64,000 nt of DNA from Metallyticus violacea (GCA_030762175.1 CM060846.1:177879041-177943040); one strand, 5' to 3'; positions 12,501 to 23,014 are shown, counted from the stretch's first letter. Numbers and translations are program-made. The notes: generated by a model not told the origin, from the sequence alone.

Positions 12501-13261
12501 AATGAATACACTGTAAAACATTTACTACTGAACTTTATATTTTCAAACTTGTGTATACAACATTGAAAAATGGGAGATTTCTCAGAATGCTACTTGGCCC
12601 TCATTGAGCACTCAGCACAACTCATAACGGCGATGCAATTCATCCCATGCAAAGAATGCCACATACACTTTATTGCGACTCACTCCAAAGTTTAACTTTT
12701 GAACTTGATCTTTCAGGCTCGCAGAAGCCATGTGGATTTTCCACAGTTTACATTCTCAACTACTCAGCGACCTTAAATGCATTTTTTATGCAAATATATG
12801 CAATGAGTTAGTGACTTTGAAATTTATCAATATTTGTGGTTCCTAATTTTGTTGCAAATATATGCCTATATTTGCATAAAAGAATATGCATTTAAGGTCG
12901 CTGAGTAGTTGACAATGTAAAACTGACATAATATTTTGCATTTAGGAACTCAAAATCCTTAACGTCCTCTGTTCGCCAATTAGCGGCTTGTATCAATGCG
13001 AATTCGTGAACTTAGGCCAGAGTTGATTCGCTAAAAATGGTCTTAACTACAACCGTATTGTTATGTACAGATATGAAATGATTCCCTTGAGAGTTACACA
13101 TAACAGGAGTAAGTCCATACTTTGTGCTTGATAACTTCAAAACGACTCAAACATAACTAGCCCTGTACACTGGGACAAAAACTGAATGCTTACTTGTAAC
13201 GTAGAATAAGGCGGTAAAGAAAATCCTTCATCAATATGCTTTACATTGTTAATCTTCTTTC
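9571..13261 (-). other. Interior of the LTR element, pol not recognisable
   Basis: By position this should hold pol, and possibly a third gene, of the minus-strand element. Just after the protease, near 13135-13241, a frame with a LPPYS-type motif resembles the protease-RT linker of Ty3/gypsy elements. Beyond that I find no reverse transcriptase, RNase H or integrase motif. A purine-rich plus-strand tract at about 10446-10600 and an A-rich tract at 9600-10000 produce long hydrophobic minus-strand frames (9581-10009, 10347-10688), which I regard as composition artefacts. The stretch may be heavily mutated, replaced, or padded with other insertions. Confidence 0.45.
12744..12925. repeat. Foldback element inside the LTR element
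   Basis: The arms 12744-12798 and 12867-12925 are near-perfect inverted copies. They share CAGTTT, ACATT, TCAACTACTCAGCGACC and TTAAATGCAT in inverse order around a ~68 bp loop. The size and structure suggest a MITE or foldback transposon. Target duplications are not obvious. Confidence 0.75.
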
Positions 13262-13700
13262 TCAGATTCTACTATCATTTTGAGGTAAAGGACATTCTCC
13301 TTGTTCATTACTGTTAATTAAATAATGTAAAACATTTGGCATCTTCGCCGAAATGGTGAGAGATGCGAGATCAAGTACTGCTTCATAATGCTTTAAAAAG
13401 CCCATTCCCAACAAGAGTTCGTGACCCAAGTCCTTAGCGACCAACACTTCTTCTGAAAAGTGGACTTCGTTCAGTTCAAACTTTAGCCTAGTAAAGCAAG
13501 ACCTCAATTAACTTACTATTAGCGTAACATTAAAGAATGCGACAAGGGAAGCATGGGGGAACTAACATAATAATTAACTATAGTAACAGAGCTTTCCGTA
13601 TCGAAAAGAACATCCAGTGGTTTATCATCCACAAAGCATTTGGATATTACAACATTTGTGGGATTAAAAGCACTAATTTGCTCCTTAGGGGATGTAGATA
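13262..13700 (-). pseudogene. Retroviral-type aspartic protease remnant
   Basis: On the minus strand the segment reads KCFVDDKPLDVLFDTESSV, which fits the start of a retropepsin-like protease. The normally invariant active-site DTG is DTE here. Two stop codons follow near 13505-13515. After them a frame at 13262-13507 carries ELLLGMGFLKHYEAVLDL, matching the LLG-D-FL segment at the end of such proteases. The role in an active element would be to cut the Gag-Pol precursor. Between the changed catalytic glycine, the stops and the lack of a following polymerase, this copy cannot work. It lies downstream of the zinc knuckle, as expected for gag-pro order. Confidence 0.72.
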
Positions 13701-13724
13701 TATCAGTAACGGAAGTTAGCCTCG

Positions 13725-14655
13725 TTACTGGCCTTGTCCGTTTGGGAGGCCTGGGTTTTGACAGTTCAGCGCAATGTGTCCCGGTTTACCACATGCAAAG
13801 GAAATAGGGCGGCATGCCGTGGGATGATCCGTTAAAAATCGTCCACGTCCACAACCTCTACCACCGCCGACATTGTTAACTAAGCCTCCCCGAATAAGCC
13901 CTTCAACATAGCTTTGCGTGCTACAATTGCTTTGTAAAGGATTGGGAGATCTGAGTGGCCTGTTTAAAGGTGGTTGCAATCTTTGCAGCTCTTTTTTAAA
14001 AATCCTACCTTCTAAGCGAGGGAATTACGAATTTCCGAATCAGGCACCTTCCGAACAACCGATACCTGAGCTAGAAGTGATAAAGTATCTGGGCGTCTGA
14101 ATGCGGCGTACGTATTTTATCAGTCATCAGCTGATTTAGGATCTGGACTTGTTCCTTAAGACTTTGCCAATATATGACCTACACGTTTAGGTCCCGTCAT
14201 TACTTAATTCACTTATTCGCACAGTGCCAGGATATCACACACATATAATATAATGTTCGGAATTGTCCTTAACTCTCTGACGGAGGCGGAATTCCAAAAC
14301 ATCCTCCTAAGTTAGCTGGGCAAAGGCACTTACCAACTCCTGTTGTACATCTAACGGTGGCGGGGCACAAGGATTTTATACTAATTGGCCACAGCGGCTC
14401 GCAAATAGCAGGGTGGAAATTGTTTCTTATGGTCTTCGTTCCAGCTATTGGCAGTATCACTAGTCCCAAAATTGTAGATGTACGCTCGTACATCACATCC
14501 TGGTGTACCCCAGAACGTGCCAGGATTAATGAAAGGCCGAGAAAAGGTGCAATAGTTGCTAGCGAAGGGTTAACGTTGGAAGATCCAGGCTGGGTTTCGT
14601 TCGCAGAAGGCATTCTCTTATAAGAAGTCGTCATGTCGAAATAGTTTACCGACAA
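13725..14655 (-). pseudogene. Gag remnant with damaged zinc knuckle
   Basis: The 5' part starts with an ATG frame near 14655. After a frame change it reads TFWGTPGCDVRAYIYNFG, then SWNEDHKKQFPPCYLRAA, which follows the tryptophan / KxF / YLxxxA pattern of retrotransposon Gag capsid domains. A TAG at 14381-14383 falls where a tryptophan is usual. The 3' part (13725-13979) ends with a nucleocapsid-like motif, FACGKPGHIALNC. It keeps C-X4-H-X4-C, but the first cysteine of the knuckle is serine. A glycine/arginine-rich stretch precedes it, as in many Gag proteins. Frames are broken between the two parts. Confidence 0.7.
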
Positions 14656-14675
14656 ATGAGGTAAGGATGATGGCG

Positions 14676-15357
14676 TGAACTAGTAGGGTATAGCTTTAGG
14701 ATTACCCAAAGTTATGCTTAGAGATGTTATTGATATAGCTAATTTTTATTGTCTATTACTCTAGGAAAATTGAAAATAGAGACACATTTTAATCTGCCCT
14801 ACCTCTCAAGGTTCCAATAAGTAATAGTTTAGATGTACGTCAAGCCATAAAAGCTGACGGGGCCCTTGCCTTTGGAGCGATGTCACTGAGCCGAGTTTGC
14901 CGAGTGGGGAGCAAAAGCTCTAGGTGGCTCGAGCAAATAGTGTAGAAAGCGCTTCTTAAGGCTCTACTGCCACCTAATATAGCTTCGCGATCTCCTAGGG
15001 GTCTATTTACATTATGAAGTAGTGTTTACAAAATATGGTAAACCAGTGCCGTGGGTTAAATTGTAGAAAACAATGAAAAAATGTACGCAGGAGTCAGAAT
15101 CTTTCCCTAGCATCCGTGATTGTACTAAGTTCAGCATGATTCTGCTTGTTGCTAAGCGGAAGATTGCATCACAGTAAAATATCTTGAAACGTTATCAGAA
15201 GAGGTAAACCCAATAGATTATTATTTAATAATTTTGAACTTTCTGATTCTTTTGAGCTATGTAAAAGTATAAATATTCCAGCAAATGAAATTAACTTTTC
15301 TGGTAATAGTTACAACAATTTGCCAAATTAATACACAATTTGACCGTACATGCCATA
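14676..15357 (-). repeat. 5' LTR of the decayed LTR retrotransposon
   Basis: This is the partner of 8880-9570 in the same orientation. The gag remnant begins about 20 bases from its inner edge. The outer end, ACATGCCATA, corresponds to ACATGTAACA of the other LTR. It would have provided promoter and polyadenylation signals; none is evident by eye. Confidence 0.85.
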
Positions 15358-15479
15358 GTATGTTGCAAGTAATATCGGTAATGAAGGAAGATAATGACCC
15401 TCAAGATGACATTCGGTGTGATAGTAGTAAGGCATCATTGAATACGGTCAGTAAACTTAAATCTAAATGCAGAGACAAA

Positions 15480-16976
15480 ACAATATATATCAAGGTAAAT
15501 ATGTGCAGAAGTTCAGTCTAAAAGCAGCATACGAGGTTTAGCGATAATGGGGAGCATCAAATGTCATTTGAACCGGTGAAGTGATTAAGGATGTGCAACT
15601 AAACTGGCAATACCTTTGACGATCACAAAGCTGCTAAAACTTTTAAAGAGTGTCTCTGTGCCACCAAACTGTTTCAAGAGGAATTTTGGAAATAGGAAGT
15701 AAGGAACTAAGAAAATATATTGCAAAATGTTAACATATTTCTATCACTTTTGGGCGAGAGTGCAGTTTTCATTGACATATCGGTTGTTAATTTTTTGTGG
15801 GAACAGTTGATCATCCATTTTTCTCAAAGAAGAACTAATCGCTATAGTGCTGAAGAATCTGAAATCCTCTATGTCCTGACGTCCATGTGAGATAACTGTG
15901 GTCTATTTTCCAGATGCTCTTGTATAGTGACTGATGTAAGAGACATAATAAAATAAGGAACTTAATTAGTGTTGTTGAGCAAAAATGGTGTAAATATGTT
16001 TGTCTTACCCTGCAATATTCATTAAGAGACTCTTTGCAGCAAACGTGTTACGGTGACAGTGAAGATAAAAGATGTTACTAGAATGGGCAATATGATTATA
16101 GGTGGCAACTGTGCTCATAACCATAGGACCTGGTGGAATTCACCAGGAGCTATCTGCAGATGTTTTCGCCATTTTTCTTCAACCTGAAATTCTCTAAGTA
16201 CAGGGAAACTCCTGAAAACATTTTCCTCTATAAGAAAGGATCTCCCAGTTCTCAGACAACAATGGAAACGGATGGTTCTAATAACACTGAAATATTTAGA
16301 GGGAGGAATAGCTTTTGCTTTTTAACATCATCAAAGATCTGGACAGCCTCTACTGAAAATATCAGGGAAAGAAACAAAACATTATCACCTCATTTGCCAT
16401 ATTTTTGCTTTCAGAAAAATATTGGTAATTTATTAATTAGCGAGATATAAAAAATTCCACCTCAATTTTTTCAACGCATACAATGAGATTATAGTGAAAT
16501 CAAGTATTGCAGTTATACAATTTGTACATTACATAACTGAACTTGAGGAAGACATTTTAGAACGGTTTTCCGAGTTCGCCATTTGAAGATTACATGCCAG
16601 ATTTTCTTGATCTTATGACTGCAAAGATAGAAACCCAAATCCTGAACATCAGATGGAATTGTGTGAGCTCCTGAGCTCCTCCTCTACTGCTTGTTTCGAA
16701 ATCCAATTTGATATTAAAACATTTTGGAAATATGTGACGTCTGACAAGTACCCTATTTATCATAAATTTTCCTTAATAGCAACTTATGTGATTGAAAGCG
16801 CATACATTTGAGAATGTACTTTCTCGACGATGAAAACGTTGAAGAACCAGAGGAACAAATTATACCAGGAAGCCTGGAAGCCTAACTTACGAATCGTAAC
16901 AACATATATGGCAGGAGATATTCCTGCCGTCGTAGATGAACATATTGCCCAGATTTCCTCACCGAACCGAAGGTAA
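15480..16976 (+). pseudogene. hAT-type transposase remnant
   Basis: Scattered blocks in three frames fit, in order, an hAT transposase of the kind related to ZBED5 and GTF2IRD2-like proteins. The blocks are GEVIKDVQLN near 15575, a CxxH-type block CNIH at 16011-16022 followed by ETLCSK, IIKDLDSLY and KYQGKKQNIITS near 16325-16395, and a C-terminal dimerisation region at about 16670-16976. The last reads FWKYVTSDKYPIYHKF, then ECTFSTMKTLKNQRNKL, then LRIVTTYMAGDIPAVVDEH. Many stops and frameshifts break it, for example TAA at 16023 and TGA at 16809. The natural end appears to be TAA at 16974. It starts about 120 bases beyond the LTR element. Terminal inverted repeats were not found. Confidence 0.78.
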
Positions 16977-17163
16977 AGCATCTTTAAAAACACACTAGCA
17001 TTGACATAGGAAATCTAGCTTCACATTTAGTTTTTGTGTATTTCCTTTTTATTTCATTTCTCTTTCTCTCTATTTTGTTCAATGTTCGATTGTTTGCAAT
17101 TCTGTAAAATGTAAATATATTATAACTTACTGATTGAAATGTTTAAAACCACAGTTATGGATT

Positions 17164-17164
17164 A

Positions 17165-17254
<90 letters not shown>
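17164..17254. repeat. (AAT)n microsatellite
   Basis: About 30 AAT units. Confidence 0.98.
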
Positions 17255-17256
<2 letters not shown>

Positions 17257-18235
17257 TGGTTGTTAAAAAGCGTAGAATTGCTTCAATAGATTCTTGGATA
17301 AAAATCGGATCCTTGACTAAAAAACAGTTGTTACACCACACTGGTGTAGATCGTGCATACGTCGAACAAAATCGTAGGAGTAAAATATTGTAACAAGTTT
17401 CGATGTTAAATTTTTACCAGAAATTCCTCTGATTGAAAAATTGCATTCTGCGGAATTTTATCGTACAGGCGGATAAAATTGCATTCATTTTCTCGAAAAC
17501 CTCTGGTCCTTAGTGGTGAAATGCTAAAGTGAATATGTTATTGTTCCAGTTCCAAGAAGGAGAATTTTTCAACGCGCGGTAACGATAATTTGCTGTTGTA
17601 GACTCTGTAATGCGCAATCAAGTTAGTGCACTTTAACATAATTGGTTGCTTCGCGAGTTATCCGTACTGTCGATGATAATCTCGTACACATGCTGAAGTT
17701 GGTAACCCTATTGCATTTCTGTTTATGGAAACAAGGAGAGCGGCGCAAACGGGTTCCACTACTGCACTTCCACAAACCTCACCCAATACCGTGCGAGTGA
17801 GGGATGCGCTGGTCACCAAACCATGGTAATATGTGTGATTTCAGACAAACACTGTAATTGAAGGCACACAATTATTTTCCATTGAATTATTTACGGGTAT
17901 AATTACTCGGAAACCCATCCACTACATGCTGGTCTGCCCAGTAAACCTACTAATTCAGCTCGCTTGTCTCATGGATGGTTGAAATTTGAGTGTTCCACAA
18001 AGCCATAATATTCTATGCAGCATGACATGCCACTTAGTACTTTGGGAGCAATCCAGTGGCGGGTTCTTCCGTTTTTCTTATAGTAGGCCGTCCCTCTCAG
18101 TAAAATTAGCATTTGCAACAAGAAAGCTGTAACGCATTACTTTAAGGAAACTTTCCAAAAAGCAAAAAATCCTAATTACACTAGTTCACTCTTGCCAAAT
18201 ATTACTCGAAAAGGATTCGTCTTATATACAACGAC
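17255..18235. other. Unassigned sequence
   Basis: Base composition is more balanced than in the surrounding DNA, but I recognise no motif, tRNA or repeat. Confidence 0.45.
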
Positions 18236-18261
18236 AAAAAAAAAAAAAAAAAAAAAAAAAA
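18236..18261. repeat. Poly(A) run
   Basis: An uninterrupted run of 26 A. It could be the tail of a degraded retroposon, but no body is recognisable upstream. Confidence 0.9.
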
Positions 18262-18984
18262 GAGGCCAGGAATAGCGTGGCTTAAACGGGAAGGCTGAAG
18301 GCACATAAGGTTGTTAACTAGGAAGGCAGAAGGATTTGCCCCTTATGCTCGGAACCGGAAGATTGGGTACACATTTTGGCTAAGTGAGTACTGACAGAAG
18401 ATGCTAGGACAAAATTTCCAGTAGGGGGTGACTGGCATGTTGGAACTTAATTGTATATAGACAAGACTGGTTAAACCTGGGCATTTTCTTAAATGAAATA
18501 CGTAGTTTTAGGGACAAGAAATTTCTATAAACATTGTATATAAATAATACGAAAATTTATATGAATATCAGAATTAATGTATGTATGTCTGTTTCATGTG
18601 TGTGTGAGTGCGTTCTTATTAATATTTTCTTTTCTAATATTTATTTTCTTTTGTTGGAATTAATTTCAGAAATAAGGTATTTTACAAGAGCATGAACGGT
18701 CTTGCGATCCATGCGACTGTGATTTGCAGTATATGTATACCTTGTTTAACTGGAATAAATACTACAACTTCCATCACTACTACTGTTATTACTACTTCTT
18801 CCACTATTACTACTACTTGTATACACAGTTCATTTTTTGAGAACTCTGTTTACCTTCTTTCGTGCAACTTTGCCCTACATTACTCCGATATTGCTAACTA
18901 TTGAAAGAAATATTGAGCTCAGTGAGGGAGTAATTAGATTCCTCTTCATAACAAGCATCGCACACACATTCACAGACAATTTAA
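18262..18984. other. Unassigned sequence with a degenerate (ACT)n tract
   Basis: A degenerate ACT/ATT trinucleotide tract lies near 18760-18820 and makes a threonine-rich chance frame at 18692-18904. Nothing else was recognised. Confidence 0.5.
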
Positions 18985-19280
18985 AGTGTTAAACTGCCGT
19001 TTTTTTCTACTGTAGCATCACATGCGGTGGACATTTTATGATGCACGAATTGAAAAAAAAAACATTTTAAAAGGAAGAGTTCAAGGCCTAAGTTTAAAAT
19101 ATCTTCTCAGTGTTTGCCATTAATGGGGGCTGAGAAAAACGGCAAGGAGGAAGGTCCTCTCGGGATTCGAACTGCAGTCATAATTGAGAAAACAGGTGCA
19201 TCTCTTTAGACGTTCGGTACATCATCATCTGAGCCTGTTTACGGGTCATGTCTTAACGATCTTGGCAACTCGTGTCGGTG
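18985..19280 (-). mobile_element. SINE-B copy 2 (diverged, with inserted segment)
   Basis: The order of SINE-B blocks is kept on the minus strand: a GTC(A/T)TGTCTTAACGAT-type box A region, GGATTCGAACTGC as box B complement, the AGGCCTAAGTTTA body block, and the GTTAAACTGCCGTTTTT end. About 60 extra bases separate the box A and box B regions (about 19175-19240). No target duplication is evident. Confidence 0.75.
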
Positions 19281-19513
19281 CGTCTGCTACTGTATATGCA
19301 TGTTGATTATAAAAGTTGGTAATTGACATTTTGCAGTTTTTAGGGAAATGAATGTTTACAAAAATAATAAAACCGTACTATAAATTTCATACAGTCTTTT
19401 CTTTTAATATAGCTTGAAATGGATACAGAACAAATAACATATGCACAGCATAACCCTTTAATTTTTTTAATATATTTGTGTGCGTTTTATGAAAGTTTTT
19501 GCAAACATTTTAT

Positions 19514-19534
19514 GTAGATAGCATTATTTACTTG
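19514..19534. repeat. 21-bp direct repeat, left copy
   Basis: The sequence beginning GTAGATAGCATTATTTACTT is repeated perfectly at 22333-22353. The two copies enclose the cassette 19535-22332. A repeat of this length fits the target-site duplications left by LINE-type integration and is too long for common DNA transposons. Confidence 0.85.
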
Positions 19535-19838
19535 TATAAATGTATAACAGTGTGCATGTGACTATAATATTAGAAAATGTGCAATTAGATGCTTTCACAG
19601 TATTTTAAACGGCGAACATTCCCAGTCATTACATAGCTATATGATGTTAATATTATCTTCATTATTAATTGTTTTCATATTTTTAAGAATATATAAATAA
19701 AAGATAGCTCTGGCTTGCTCTATTACTATGATACTAAACATTGTTATAAACTACATGTTCATATGCAGGTGTTTTCAAAGCTATGTAATAATCCTGGTAG
19801 ATCTCTGGTATCCACCGCATACAGGATTGAGGCTTCAA
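19535..19838. other. 3' flank of the 21-bp-repeat cassette
   Basis: This lies downstream (minus strand) of the decayed gene, up to the left 21-bp repeat. It has no poly(A) tail, which would be poly(T) on the plus strand at 19535, and no AATAAA on the minus strand that I can see. The SINE-A target duplication starts at 19839. Confidence 0.55.
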
Positions 19839-19849
19839 TAGGTCAGGGT

Positions 19850-20153
19850 TGATTTTGTTGATTTGATTTATTTATGGACGCTGTTTAACAGGTCAGGTCA
19901 TCAGCGTCCCATTCAATTCAGGGCGTGAAACGGCCGACAAATTTTGCTCAGAGGCCTCTTCTTTCACACTTGAGGTTCTTTATCGTGCCGTAAATGTACG
20001 ACATGGGACCCACGGCTTTACTTTCCTTCCGAAGGAAGCCATGCTTAGGATTTTTACGCCCGAAAAAAATCCATCGATCCTGGCCGGGTTTGAACCCGCG
20101 ATCTCGAGTTTAGAAGGCAAATATGGTTATCACTACACCACCAGGGCCGAATG
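19850..20153 (-). mobile_element. SINE-A copy 3 (complete, with target duplication)
   Basis: Full-length SINE-A on the minus strand, with an intact head (box B GGGTTTGAACCCGCG complement, acceptor pairing TCCTGG/CCAGGA), the body blocks TTTACGGCAC and GGCTTCCTTCGGAAGGAAAG, and a TTATTTATGG..GTTTAACA end. The direct repeat TAGGTCAGGGT flanks it at 19839-19849 and 20154-20164. It sits directly after the stop region of the decayed minus-strand gene, so it landed inside the 21-bp-repeat cassette after that formed. Confidence 0.92.
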
Positions 20154-20157
20154 TAGG

Positions 20158-22326
20158 TCAGGGTGCATTATATTTCACATTTAAAGGACTGCTATATATA
20201 CCGAAGAAATTTGGTGGAGGAACATTTTTTCTCAGAGAAAATATATTTTTGAGATCACCATTGTAAAATTCAGAAGCCAATGTCAATGTAGGGTTTTCTG
20301 CAGGAAGTTCAAGCCTTACAATGTTTCGTAACCCAAAACAATCTGGCCCAATTTTCTGGCCAAATCCATTCCTCAATTCAGAGACACTGACAAAACCTTC
20401 CTTGGTCATGGCATACACAATGAATAGTGTTTTCTTTTGGCATGTCTTTAGAATATCCAGCCAATCACTGGGAGAATAGACAAATTGTTTATGATTTCGT
20501 ACATATTTTTTCACAATTTTGAAGCGCCTGTTCAGATGGTAACATGGTGTGTCCAACTTGAGGGAAAACATGCACGACTTTTTAAATGTGCCTCTTGCAA
20601 GTTACTATGACTAAGCTGCATTATGACCCAGTTTTTATTCTGGCGACCGCAGGTGTCTGAAACGGCGATGAGCTCAGAACAGAAAATGTTGTAAGTGCCT
20701 CAGTAGACAACTTGCGATTTCATCTGCTCAAAGTCCAGCGGTGTTTTCATCTCAGAAATAAAAGTATCCTTGATCATCAGAACAACTGTGATTGCTTAAA
20801 GTATAGCACAACAATTTTCTGTTATAAAATGTTGGGTCTTTTGCTAATTTTGGTGTAAGAAAATATTGTTGCAAGTCGAAAGTAATTGCATATATACTAG
20901 GAGATTTTGCATACTAAATTGCATCTTTAATTGCATCCTGAACCAGCCTGAGCTGGAAGATGATGAAGCTGTTTCTTTCGCATTGTGTAATTTATTGTTT
21001 CCTTATCATTTTCATGTCTTCTCTTTTGAAGTGCAATATCAATTGAGTCACATTATTGGCAAGTGTGAATTTTCGGGGATATAAAGCATATGTTAAATTC
21101 TCCAGGGAAAATACGGTGGAATTTATCACGTGAAACGTGTGATTTGCTTTGTTTCATGCATTTTTCTTTGTACTTATCAAAACAATTTTAGAGTGTAATG
21201 CTTTGTCATAATTTTCTTTTCTGAACTTTTTTTCCTTGAGTAATGGCTTATATTAAGTTGAAAGTGGTTTAATGAAAGTGCTCACACTTTCATGATCTTC
21301 ATCGCTATACTTTCTTGGATGGTTTTTTTATGTTTTCCGCTCTAATCTGTCGGTGGAGTTGCACTACCTTACTTTAGCCCAGCTGCAATGTTTTCAACAC
21401 GACCTCTATGGTTTTGGAGTTCACGAATACTCAAAAAAATCATTTTAACATGCCTTCATCCTTTCCCCTTCACAAGTTCTAACAAAATATCGTAATGTGT
21501 ATATACTTTTAGATTGTGACTTTGTTTTCTTTGCCTTACAATTTGTCTGTACCTGCTTATGGCAACTAAACAAATATGGATTTTGCATATTAAAATTACC
21601 TAGTTTCCAAAATTCTGCAAAACCTTTATCTCTACTCTGCTGATTTATATTACTAAAACATTTATGTCAACACACACTGTCTGGTGCAACTTTTATGCAT
21701 TCTACTTTCCTACCCTTTCCTCTTTTGTTTGTGTCTATGTTTCTTTTCTGCTGACGAACATTTTGAATACTCGTGTGTCTCTTTATTTTTCTTCTTTTTG
21801 TGACAGTTGCGTCATTTTCCTCTCTACTTGTTGTTTCTTCACTACGATTTAAGGGGTTATCTTCATCAATGACGACTACGGCAATAATGCGCTGAATCAA
21901 TTTAATTTGGTTTTTCATGCAAATAACGGTAACTGAAATTAAGTTTCATCTACAAATTGAAAATTATTTATGCTATTATGTTTAAAAATTGTACAGAGGA
22001 AATATTGATCATTGTCACAATCAGTATACACTGACCATTTTAATTTAATTCAGAATAAATTTTAGTCATTGTAAAGGAATATAGTTTTGGTGTGAGCAAT
22101 GGTATGTACAGCAGATGACATTGTTTAAGTGATGGTTTGATGTGTGTACATCTTACCTCAGATTCGCTGCTTGATACAGAAGATAAGTTATCTGACACAT
22201 CAGGAACGTAGTATGAACCCTCATCTGAGTCATCAAACTCCGAATTACAGTTTGGAAGCCATTGTTTTTCATATCAGCATTATTTCACAATAACTGTGAA
22301 AACACCAACCTCCTTCGGGCAGCCAT
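20158..22326 (-). pseudogene. Decayed DUF7869-like gene with a possible intron
   Basis: Segments on the minus strand line up in order with a protein type common in arthropod genomes and usually uncharacterised. They are: an ATG at 22324-22326 followed by MAARRRLVFSQLL and an acidic S/D-rich start, a lysine/arginine-rich region with IKRHTSIQNVRQQKR (21667-21891), GFAEFWKLGNFNMQNPY (~21555-21625), PRKYSDEDHESVSTF (~21250-21315), and HVSRDKFHRIFPGEFNICF (~21075-21160). DTCGRQNKNWVI follows (~20630-20670), resembling the D-N-C-G-G-Q-N-K-N signature of an RNase H-like catalytic domain, and then a 137-codon open end at 20158-20571 with VYSPSDWLDILKT. Internal stops and frameshifts show it is dead. 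Family assignment rests on remembered motifs; the molecular function is unknown, with a transposase-like origin likely. Confidence 0.6.
21892..22156 (-). other. Possible intron of the DUF7869-like gene
   Basis: The acidic first coding block ends GAATCTGAG directly followed by GTAAGATG, a good donor site. About 265 bases later TTGATTCAG precedes the lysine/arginine-rich block in a compatible phase. The DNA between is A/T-rich and has no matching coding block. A stronger-looking acceptor, AATTTCAG, lies slightly upstream but gives the wrong phase. Retention of this segment would mean the copy did not come from a spliced mRNA. Confidence 0.4.
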
Positions 22327-22332
22327 CTTGAA

Positions 22333-22353
22333 GTAGATAGCATTATTTACTTG
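22333..22353. repeat. 21-bp direct repeat, right copy
   Basis: Perfect copy of 19514-19534. The decayed minus-strand gene begins with its ATG only seven bases inside this boundary. Confidence 0.85.
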
Positions 22354-22925
22354 AAATTGCCGTGGATGCCATAACTTTGAACTTTATTTTGTCTGCCATC
22401 TGTTGTCCTTTTGTAAAACTATTTGCAATATACAATCAACTCGCTAGCAGCATTGAGCGCAAACAAAATCTAAATTGTAGAAAAAATGTCTGTCGCCATT
22501 ATTTACACCCGAACGCCTCAAATAATGACCTAAATTCCTACTACATGAAATATTCAAGTGTAGAAACAAAATCTGAAAATACAGAACCTTAGATCAGCTG
22601 CATCATGCAGAATTACTTTACACTAGAATCAAAATTATTTCCTGATAGGATTCATTCATAGGGTGTGTTGTTAAAATTCTGCCACTTACTTTTGGCAGAA
22701 AGATTTCTAAGTATACCGACATAGAAATGTGCAGGCACTACCTAATCAATACTGGCAGGAACGTCTCAGATCTTTATTCCAAGTTTATTATTAAAAGTTT
22801 AACCTGTATAAACTTACAAAAAAACGTATACTGTATAGGAAAGAGGGTCGGAAGTGCACAATTGGCACAACCAAAGACAATCGTGTGTTATAAGTTCTAA
22901 TGGATATGTAAATCTTACAAACTAA
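22354..22925. other. AT-rich sequence, no gene seen
   Basis: No motif was recognised; the frame at 22362-22592 has no family resemblance. Confidence 0.5.
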
Positions 22926-22926
22926 A

Positions 22927-23013
<87 letters not shown>
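22926..23013. repeat. (AAT)n microsatellite
   Basis: About 29 AAT units; read on the minus strand it gives a poly-isoleucine chance frame. Confidence 0.98.

Positions 23014-23014
<1 letters not shown>

Larger units (their letters stand above)
8880..15357 (-). mobile_element. Decayed LTR retrotransposon (Ty3/gypsy-like)
   Basis: Two similar direct repeats of about 690 bp (8880-9570 and 14676-15357) enclose about 5.1 kb. Just inside the right-hand repeat, on the minus strand, lie a gag-like frame, a damaged zinc knuckle and a retroviral-type aspartic protease frame, in that order. This is the layout of an LTR retrotransposon transcribed from right to left. Both LTRs begin TGAA on the plus strand, and the left one ends in TGTAACA. 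GTAT occurs at 8877-8880 and 15358-15361 and may be the target duplication, although it overlaps the presumed first LTR base. I could not identify a primer-binding site. Reverse transcriptase and integrase are not recognisable, so the copy is old and inactive. Confidence 0.82.

Noticed and set aside
14357..14623. Plus-strand frame of 88 codons
   Set aside because: It is antisense to the gag remnant, whose motifs are readable on the minus strand.
20866..21084. Plus-strand frame of 72 codons
   Set aside because: The minus strand over the same interval carries the decayed DUF7869-like gene, so this is its shadow.
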